9,566 bases of DNA from the NCBI GenBank assembly GCA_026129385.1, contig JAHCIE010000102.1, positions 1 through 9,566 on the forward strand. The letters run 5' to 3'. The notes under the pieces were generated by a model. It saw only the letters and a list, made by a program, of their open reading frames with translations, ran no database searches and had not been told where the DNA came from. The DNA is from Anaerolineae bacterium (lineage in GTDB: Bacteria > Chloroflexota > Anaerolineae > Epilineales > JAHCIE01). Position numbers and translations under genes: made by a program. Below, piece by piece: positions 1-5,291 of the stretch. Within the stretch, counting starts at the first letter, position 1; every line of letters starts with the position of its first letter.

Positions 1-409
1 GCTCGTGGTTGAGCCTGGGGGCCTGAAGGCCGAAGCGCGCGTAGGCCTGGCGGACGTCCAGGGTGGCCTGGTCGAATAGCAGTCGCTCGCGGCTGCGGTA
101 GACCGATTCCCAGGGCGGCGCGAGGACATGGCCGGGGCCGATGAACAGCCGCGTATAGTCCCAGCGCAAGTCGGGCAGCAGCTCACGATTCCACTGGGTG
201 CGGAAATCCTGCATGAGCGATAGGCCGAAGTCGGTGGCTGGCTCTGTGCGAGACAAGGGCCACTCGCTGAACAGATCGCCGTCGACTAGCGCCTCCATCA
301 GGTCGGCATGAGGTTCTTCGTAGAAGGCCTTGCTGAGGAAGCCATACGCGATCTGAAAAGCGGTCAGGGTCAATTCCCACTCGTCGAAGGACATCTCGTC
401 AGGGTTCAT
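1..409 (-). CDS. TorD/DmsD-family molybdoenzyme maturation chaperone (N-terminal part, cut by window edge)
   Basis: My translation from the ATG at 409 stays open for 136 codons to the window edge. It begins MNPDEMSFDEWELTLTAFQI and contains the family hallmark around residues 84-113: DYTRLFIGPG, then APPWESVYRSRE, followed by a predicted helix and LNHE at the edge, where family members continue into a PDDH-type motif. TorD/DmsD proteins are all-helical cytoplasmic chaperones of about 200 residues. They bind the twin-arginine signal of molybdoenzyme catalytic subunits, hold them for cofactor insertion and prevent early Tat export. Two such Tat substrates lie just upstream. A GAGGTGG site at 415-421 lies 5 bases before the ATG. 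The gene is separated from the upstream dmsB by a strong hairpin and about 240 bp, so it may have its own promoter. The family call is firm; whether it serves one or both enzymes is inference. Confidence 0.88.
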   Translation of the reverse strand, partial: MNPDEMSFDEWELTLTAFQIAYGFLSKAFYEEPHADLMEALVDGDLFSEWPLSRTEPATDFGLSLMQDFRTQWNRELLPDLRWDYTRLFIGPGHVLAPPWESVYRSRERLLFDQATLDVRQAYARFGLQAPRLNHE

Positions 410-411
410 CG

Positions 412-435
412 TCACCACCTCATGGGGCGAGTCAT
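412..435 (-). other. Possible 7-codon leader ORF before the chaperone gene
   Basis: An ATG at 435 is preceded at about 8 bases by CAGGAG, a better-looking ribosome site than the one for the chaperone itself. It encodes MTRPMRW and stops with TGA two bases before the chaperone ATG. Such spacing could couple translation of the two. It is very short and could be chance, and no codon-use argument is possible at this length. Confidence 0.2.
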
Positions 436-442
436 TCCGCTC

Positions 443-466
443 GCTCCTGACACTATCATACCGTCA
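443..466 (-). promoter_or_regulatory. Candidate promoter and operator of the chaperone gene
   Basis: On the minus strand there is a TATGAT hexamer (455-460) that could serve as a -10 box about 45 bases before the ATG. It lies inside an imperfect palindrome at 448-466 with arms TGAC..TAT and ATA..GTCA, in which 7 of 9 positions are symmetric. No convincing -35 hexamer sits 16-18 bases upstream, which would fit an activator-dependent promoter. The 18 bases at 443-460 match 14 of 18 bases of the element at 8354-8371 upstream of the receiver-like domain. The function is inferred from position and symmetry only. Confidence 0.35.
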
Positions 467-589
467 AGCCGCTGCCGCATGGGGGAGAACCCATCGTGCA
501 GTGAGAAGAAATCTATACCCCTCAGGCAATCGAAGCAAGCTACGAGATGGTGGGGCGACCTCTTCGCCTGCGTCGAAGCCTGCTCGCAG

Positions 590-634
590 GGAGGGCCGCA
601 TCCCGCGCGGTTTGTGAGCGGGATGCGGCCCTCC
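590..634 (-). terminator. Hairpin terminator-like structure after dmsB (second copy)
   Basis: A perfect 17-bp inverted repeat (590-606 and 618-634, arm GGAGGGCCGCATCCCGC) encloses an 11-base loop. It starts 12 bases after the stop codon of the second dmsB. The GC-rich stem is very stable, but no T-tract follows on the minus strand, so it is not a textbook intrinsic terminator. It could act as a factor-dependent or partial terminator, or as a 3' end stabiliser of the long operon transcript. Its position at the operon end supports a transcript-end role. Confidence 0.7.
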
Positions 635-646
635 ACCGCTGGCTCG

Positions 647-1267
647 TCACACCTCGTCAGGGTTCGCCAGGGTTGCGTTGGATGAGTTGGCGCGCAGCGC
701 GCTCCTGTGCTGCTTGACCACAATCGCCGGCTGGAGCAGGCTCGAGTCGGGCAGCGGGTAGATGTCGCGATTGGTCGTCCCGTACCTGGCCTGCAACTCG
801 GCCAGGTCGCCGTAGTCCAGGGCGCGCATCGGGCACGAGCCGACGCAGGCGGGCGGCAGACCCACCGCCAGCTGATCGGCGCAGAAATCGCACTTGGTCA
901 TCGTGCCCGTCGCGTCGTTGAACTGGCGCGCGCCGTAGGGGCAGGCCCACTCACAGTAGCGGCAGCCGATGCACTTATCCTGGTCGATGTAGACGATGCC
1001 ATCGGAACGCTTGATGCTCGCGCCCGTCGGGCACACGTCGACACACAGAGGGTTCTCACAGTGGTTGCAGCCCATGGACACCATATACGCGAAAGCGTTG
1101 TTCTCCCAGGTGTTCCCATGCTGCACCCAGTCGCCGCCGCTGACCTCCAGAACGCGGCGGAAGAGGCGGCCGACCTCCAGGTTGTTCTTGTCGTTGCAGG
1201 CAATCTGGCACGCCTTGCAGCCGATGCAGACCGCCGTGTTCATGTAGAAGCCGTATTGACTACCCAT
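647..1267 (-). CDS. dmsB: DMSO reductase-type iron-sulfur subunit DmsB, second copy
   Basis: This is a 206-residue electron-transfer subunit, the same length class as E. coli DmsB (205). It carries four ferredoxin-like cysteine groups: C14-x2-C17-x2-C20-x3-C24; C67-x2-C70 with ENPLCVDVCP; CIGCRYCEWACP at 99-110; and CDFCADQLAVGLPPACVGSCP near 126-146. These are expected to bind four 4Fe-4S clusters forming a wire from the membrane anchor to the molybdenum subunit. The third group has Cys at position 102, as in DmsB, where NarH-type proteins have Trp. There is no signal peptide, so it would be exported by hitch-hiking with its Tat-bearing partner. The start ATG lies 3 bases after the upstream dmsA stop, with a GGGGAGGG site overlapping the end of that gene. 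It is the last gene of the operon and strongly resembles the other dmsB, including a 59-bp stretch with only three differences. Confidence 0.95.
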   Translation of the reverse strand: MGSQYGFYMNTAVCIGCKACQIACNDKNNLEVGRLFRRVLEVSGGDWVQHGNTWENNAFAYMVSMGCNHCENPLCVDVCPTGASIKRSDGIVYIDQDKCIGCRYCEWACPYGARQFNDATGTMTKCDFCADQLAVGLPPACVGSCPMRALDYGDLAELQARYGTTNRDIYPLPDSSLLQPAIVVKQHRSALRANSSNATLANPDEV

Positions 1268-1270
1268 GGT

Positions 1271-3730
1271 CTACACCCTCCCCTGGACTTTGCCGACCTG
1301 GACCAGGTTGGTGTGCTGTGGATTGCCCTTGGCGAGGGGCGACGGATGCCACGACGTCAGGCTGTTGGTGCAGCCGCCGACATCGATGCCGCGCGCGTCC
1401 GTGGTATACCACGCCCCCTGGGGGACGGAGATAACGCCCGGCATGATGCGCGGTGTGACTTTGGCGGGCAGCTCCAGCGCACCCCGCTCGTTGAAGACGC
1501 GCACCATGTCTCCGCTGCGGATGTCGCGGGCGGCGGCGTCCAGGGTGTTGATCCAGACCTCCTGCGGCAAGGCTTCCTGGAGCCAGGCGACGTTGCCGTA
1601 GGTAGAGTGGGTGCGCTGCTTGTAGTGATGGCCGATCATCTGCAGGGGGTACTGGGCGCGCAGCGGGTCGGACACACCCTCCCACGTCGGCGCGTAGATG
1701 GGCAGGCCGGTGATGACGTCGCCCACTGGCAGCTCCCAGGTTTGCCCCAGCTTGTGCAGTCGCTCCGAGAAGATTTCGATCTTGCCAGAGGGCGTGTCGA
1801 GCTTGTTCTTCTCGGGGTCGTCGCGGAAGGCCTTGTAGGCGATGACGGGGGCAGGCATTTCTCGCTTGTACAGGCCCATCGCCTTGAACTGGTCGTAGTC
1901 GGGGAACTTGGGGTCCTTCTCGCGGGTCTGGGCGACGATCTGCCTGAGCCAGTCCTGTTGCGTCTTGCCCTCGGTGAACTGCTGCTCCACCCCCAGGCGC
2001 TTCGCAATCTCAGCGCACATCTCGTAGACGGTCCTGGTTTCGAACAGTGGCTTCACGGCCTGGCTGGCGAAGATGGCATAGCCGAGGCTGCCCGAACTAC
2101 CCTGAGGGACGATGTCGTCCTGCTCCAGGTTGGTCGTGTCGGGCAGCAGGATGTCGGCGAAGCGCGCGCTGGACGTCATGTGGTTCTCGATGACCACAAT
2201 CATCTCGCACAGCTTGTCGTTCGCCAGCAGCCTGGCCGTGCGGTTGGTGTCGGAGTGCTGATTGATCATCGAGTTGCCGGCGTAGTTCCAGACGAACTTG
2301 ATGGGCACGCTCAGCCGGTCCTTGCCGCGCACGCCGTCCCGAGTGGCGGTCATCTCAGTACCGCGCTCGATGGCGTCGGTCCAGGTGAAGAAGGAGATGG
2401 AGGTCTTGACAGGGTTGGTCAGGGTGGGGAAGGCCACCACCGGCAGGCTCACGCTGCCCTCGCGCGCGCCAGTGTTGCCGCCCTTGATGCCGACATTCCC
2501 GGTCAGGATGGGCAGCATAGCGATGGCGCGCGCGCTCTGCTCGCCGTTGGCGTGACGCTGCGGACCCCAGCCCTGCGAGATGTACGCGGGCTTGGTGATG
2601 GCGATCTCGCGGGCCAGCCGGATGATGGTCTCGACGGGGATGCCGGTGATCTCCGACGCCCACTGGGGGGTCTTGGCGATCTTGTCCGCGCCCTCGCCGA
2701 GGATATACGCCTTGTAGGAGTTGCCGGGCGGGATGCCCTGGGGCATGTGAGCCTCGTCGAAGCCCACCGTGTACTTGTCCAGGAAAGCCTGGTCGTGCAG
2801 CCCCTCGGTGATGATGACGTAGGCCAGGGCGCTGATGAGGGCCGCGTCGGTGCCGGGGCGGATGGGTATCCACTGGTCGGCCAGGCTCACCACCGTATCG
2901 CTGAGGCGTGGGTCAATGACGATGAGTCGCGCGCCGCTGCGACGCTTGGCCTCCATCAGGTTGTAGATGACACCGCCACCGCTCATGCGGGTCTCGGCGG
3001 GGTTATTGCCAAACTGCACCACGAGGCGCGTGTTGGCGATGTCATCGGTGCTGTTGCCCGCGCTGCCGCCGTAGGTGTAGGGCATGGCCGCCGAGATCTG
3101 GGCCGTGCTATACGTTCCGTAGTGGTTGAGATAGCCGCCGTAGCAGTTCATCAGGCGAGCGATGGGGGTGGAGGCTGGCGGCCATGACTTGGCAACGCTG
3201 CCACCCAGGGTTCCCGTCGCGTACTGGAGGTAGATGGCCTCGTTGCCGTAGCTGTCTTTGATGCGCTTCAGTTCGCGGGCGATGGTGTCGAAGGCTTCGT
3301 CCCAGGAGATACGCTCGAACCTGCCCTCGCCGCGCACGCCGACGCGCTTCATCGGGTACTTCAGACGATCGGGGTTGTAGATGCGCTGCCGAATGGCGCG
3401 CCCGCGCACGCAGGCGCGAACCTGCTGCATACCGAATTCGTCCGTGCCAGTGTTATCCGTGTCGATACGGACAATCTCGCCGTCGCGGACGAAGACGCGC
3501 AACGGGCAGCGGCTGCCGCAGTTCACGGTGCACGAGTTCCACACCACGCTCGCCGGGTCGACGGGAGCCGTCTCCGGCGCGGCGGCGGCCTCTCGCACCG
3601 CCTGGAGGCCGATGGTCGTCCCGCCGCCCGCCAGGGCCGCCGCGCCGCCAATCACCGCGCTCCACTTGAGGAAGCCACGGCGCGACATGTCGCGAGTCAA
3701 GGCTTCATTGAGGAAGTTGGTATCGCTCAT
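1271..3730 (-). CDS. dmsA: Dimethyl sulfoxide reductase catalytic subunit DmsA (Tat-exported molybdopterin oxidoreductase)
   Basis: This 819-residue protein is close to the length of E. coli DmsA and, as far as I can recall that sequence, very similar along its whole length. It reduces DMSO or related S-/N-oxides at a Mo-bis-PGD centre. It starts with a Tat signal (SRRGFLK at 16-22, then an Ala/Gly-rich stretch to about residue 50). The FS0 4Fe-4S motif follows: C67-x3-C71-x3-C75-x31-C107 (CTVNCGSRC ... RACVRG). The segment YNPDRLKYPMKRVG is typical DmsA. Ser208 in HYGTYSTAQ fits the molybdenum ligand serine. Further family blocks are GNNPAETRMSGGG, DEWIPIRPGTDAALI-like (here DQWIPIRPGTDAALI), SQGWGPQRHANGE, GNVGIKGGNTGAREGS, WNYAGNSMINQHSD, HMTSSARFADILLPDTT and the C-terminal SPLAKGNPQHTNLVQV. 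It has a strong GGAGGAGAGGA ribosome site 20 bases after dmsC. It is a complete gene. Other S-/N-oxides as substrate cannot be excluded from sequence. Confidence 0.95.
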   Translation of the reverse strand: MSDTNFLNEALTRDMSRRGFLKWSAVIGGAAALAGGGTTIGLQAVREAAAAPETAPVDPASVVWNSCTVNCGSRCPLRVFVRDGEIVRIDTDNTGTDEFGMQQVRACVRGRAIRQRIYNPDRLKYPMKRVGVRGEGRFERISWDEAFDTIARELKRIKDSYGNEAIYLQYATGTLGGSVAKSWPPASTPIARLMNCYGGYLNHYGTYSTAQISAAMPYTYGGSAGNSTDDIANTRLVVQFGNNPAETRMSGGGVIYNLMEAKRRSGARLIVIDPRLSDTVVSLADQWIPIRPGTDAALISALAYVIITEGLHDQAFLDKYTVGFDEAHMPQGIPPGNSYKAYILGEGADKIAKTPQWASEITGIPVETIIRLAREIAITKPAYISQGWGPQRHANGEQSARAIAMLPILTGNVGIKGGNTGAREGSVSLPVVAFPTLTNPVKTSISFFTWTDAIERGTEMTATRDGVRGKDRLSVPIKFVWNYAGNSMINQHSDTNRTARLLANDKLCEMIVVIENHMTSSARFADILLPDTTNLEQDDIVPQGSSGSLGYAIFASQAVKPLFETRTVYEMCAEIAKRLGVEQQFTEGKTQQDWLRQIVAQTREKDPKFPDYDQFKAMGLYKREMPAPVIAYKAFRDDPEKNKLDTPSGKIEIFSERLHKLGQTWELPVGDVITGLPIYAPTWEGVSDPLRAQYPLQMIGHHYKQRTHSTYGNVAWLQEALPQEVWINTLDAAARDIRSGDMVRVFNERGALELPAKVTPRIMPGVISVPQGAWYTTDARGIDVGGCTNSLTSWHPSPLAKGNPQHTNLVQVGKVQGRV

Positions 3731-3750
3731 AGAGTCCTCTCCTCCGGCGG

Positions 3751-4671
3751 CTAGAGGCCGATCTTGACGGAGGTGACGTAGAACAGATAGCGGCCGATGG
3801 CCTCGCCAACCAGCACGAAGGCGAAGGCGGCGAAGACCAGGGCGAAGGCGGCCCGTTCGCGGTTGAGGTCGCGCGCGCTGCGGTACAGCAGGAAGGCGAA
3901 CAACCCCGCGCCCAGCAAGACAAGAATGAGGCGCGTAGCGAACAGGCTCAGGAACTCGGTCGCCAGCAGGTTTGCGCTTTGGATGGCCTCCAGCGGGCCG
4001 CGCGATAGGCCTACCACACCCAGGGCAACAATGACTAGCTCGATGCCGAGCAGGGCCAGGGTAGCGACCGACAGGCTGCGCAGGACGTTGCCGAGCATGT
4101 CGCGCAGGCCCGCCACGTCCTCCGCGTCCTTATTGCGCAGGTAGAGATAGCTCAGGACGTAGGCAGCCATCATGGCCAGGGCGCCCAGCAGGAAGGTCGT
4201 CACGAAGAAGGAGGCGGTAGTGGTCCAGGTGTTCCAGGCCGGCATAGTCGGTAGCTGGTAGACACGGGCCATGGCGAAGACAAAGGCCAGGCCGACACCG
4301 GCCGCGATGACGGCCAGCACACCGCGCAGGATCGTGGAGCCGATCTTGAACCATTGAAGCAGGGCAAACAATGCGCCGAGGGCAGCGAAGAGGCTGCCAA
4401 GCAGAATCTCCCGCGACAGCCAGGACGTGCCGACGTGCAGCACGGCGCGATAGGCGTTGACGGGATTGCCGAGATGGAGCAGGGAGGCGAGCATGCCGAG
4501 AATCATAACCGGTCCGATGGCGAGCAGGGCGTAGTCGGCCAGTTTGTCGGCCTTGGCCGTGCCGTAGCGGCCGACAGCCCACCAGTGGACAATACCCAGG
4601 ATGACGAATGAGCCAACGGCCATCTGCCCCAGGATGGTGAACAGGACAAGGGCCGTTTCTTCAGTACGCAT
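3751..4671 (-). CDS. dmsC: DMSO reductase-type membrane anchor subunit DmsC
   Basis: This 306-residue polytopic protein (E. coli DmsC is 287) has eight hydrophobic segments at roughly 6-30, 46-68, 87-108, 115-137, 152-178, 198-222, 238-263 and 274-298. It anchors the AB dimer and oxidises menaquinol, passing electrons to DmsB; DmsC-type anchors carry no haem. Visible family landmarks are LLHLGNPVNAYRAV with His66, the segment TSWLSREIL with Glu88 (these match the quinol-site residues H65 and E87 of E. coli DmsC), ARVYQLPTMPAWNTW near 135-149 and GEAIGRYLFY near 289-298. It begins 2 bases after the first dmsB stop, with GAGGAGGTG overlapping the end of that gene, so translation is likely coupled. 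It is the only anchor in the window and lies between two catalytic modules, so it may serve both. Confidence 0.93.
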   Translation of the reverse strand: MRTEETALVLFTILGQMAVGSFVILGIVHWWAVGRYGTAKADKLADYALLAIGPVMILGMLASLLHLGNPVNAYRAVLHVGTSWLSREILLGSLFAALGALFALLQWFKIGSTILRGVLAVIAAGVGLAFVFAMARVYQLPTMPAWNTWTTTASFFVTTFLLGALAMMAAYVLSYLYLRNKDAEDVAGLRDMLGNVLRSLSVATLALLGIELVIVALGVVGLSRGPLEAIQSANLLATEFLSLFATRLILVLLGAGLFAFLLYRSARDLNRERAAFALVFAAFAFVLVGEAIGRYLFYVTSVKIGL

Positions 4672-4673
4672 GA

Positions 4674-5291
4674 TTACACCTCCTCAAGGTTGACGATGCG
4701 CGCGGTCTCGACCGTGGCGCGGCGCGCGTCAGGGTGGGCCTTGATGACGATGGACGGCTGTGTCAGGCTCGGGCTGGGCAGCGGGTAGACCGCGGCAGTC
4801 GTGCCGTACCTGGCTTGAAGCTCGTTCAAGTCGCCGAAGTCCAGGGCGCGCATCGGGCAGGCAGCGACACAGGCGGGCGGTTCGCCCTGGGCCTGTAGGT
4901 CGGCGCAGAAGTTGCACTTGTTGATGACGCCGGTCTGCTCGTTGAACTGGCGCGCGCCATAGGGGCAGGCCCACTCACAATAGCGGCAGCCAATGCAGAC
5001 GTCCTCGTTGACCATGACCACGCCGTCGTCGCGCTTGAAGGTCGCGCCGGTGGGGCAGACCTCCAGGCACAGGGGTTCCTGACAGTGCATGCAGCTCACC
5101 GGCAGGGTATAGGCAAAGACGTTGCTTTCCCAGAAGCCGCCAACCTGCTGCCACCCGCCGCCATTGACCTCGTATACCTTGCGGTAGTTCATGCCGACCG
5201 GCAGGTTGTTCTTGTCCTTGCAGGCAATCTGGCAACCCTTGCAGCCGGTGCATACCGTCTGGTCGATGAAAAACGCCAGTTGCTTAGACAT
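4674..5291 (-). CDS. dmsB: DMSO reductase-type iron-sulfur subunit DmsB, first copy
   Basis: I chose the start at 5291 (MSKQLAFFIDQ) over an upstream in-frame Met at 5354. It gives 205 residues, exactly the E. coli DmsB length, aligns with the other dmsB here and has an AGGAG site 9 bases upstream. Four cysteine groups are present: CTGCKGCQIAC at 14-24; CMHCQEPLCLEVCP at 67-80; CIGCRYCEWACP at 99-110; and C126-x2-C129 to C141-x3-C145. They should hold four 4Fe-4S clusters. Cys102 is retained in the third group as in DmsB. The ATG overlaps the stop of the upstream molybdoenzyme by 8 bases (ATGTCTAA), which predicts translational coupling and one-to-one synthesis. It has no signal peptide, so export would be with the catalytic subunit. 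The paralogue at 647-1267 differs mainly in the first 60 residues and the C-terminal tail. Confidence 0.95.
   Translation of the reverse strand: MSKQLAFFIDQTVCTGCKGCQIACKDKNNLPVGMNYRKVYEVNGGGWQQVGGFWESNVFAYTLPVSCMHCQEPLCLEVCPTGATFKRDDGVVMVNEDVCIGCRYCEWACPYGARQFNEQTGVINKCNFCADLQAQGEPPACVAACPMRALDFGDLNELQARYGTTAAVYPLPSPSLTQPSIVIKAHPDARRATVETARIVNLEEV

Noticed and set aside
516..522. TACCCCT heptamer resembling a NarL site
   Set aside because: A single heptamer of this degenerate consensus is expected by chance, and no paired inverted copy (7-2-7) is present.
308..685. 125-codon plus-strand ORF across the chaperone start and the gap
   Set aside because: It overlaps the chaperone coding region and the perfect hairpin, and its product has no recognisable motif.
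707..3187. 826-codon open frame on the plus strand opposite dmsB and dmsA
   Set aside because: It is antisense to two genes with unmistakable family motifs. Its translation is low-complexity, rich in Val, Gly, Asp, Leu and Ala, with no motif, as expected from GC-rich codon use on the other strand.
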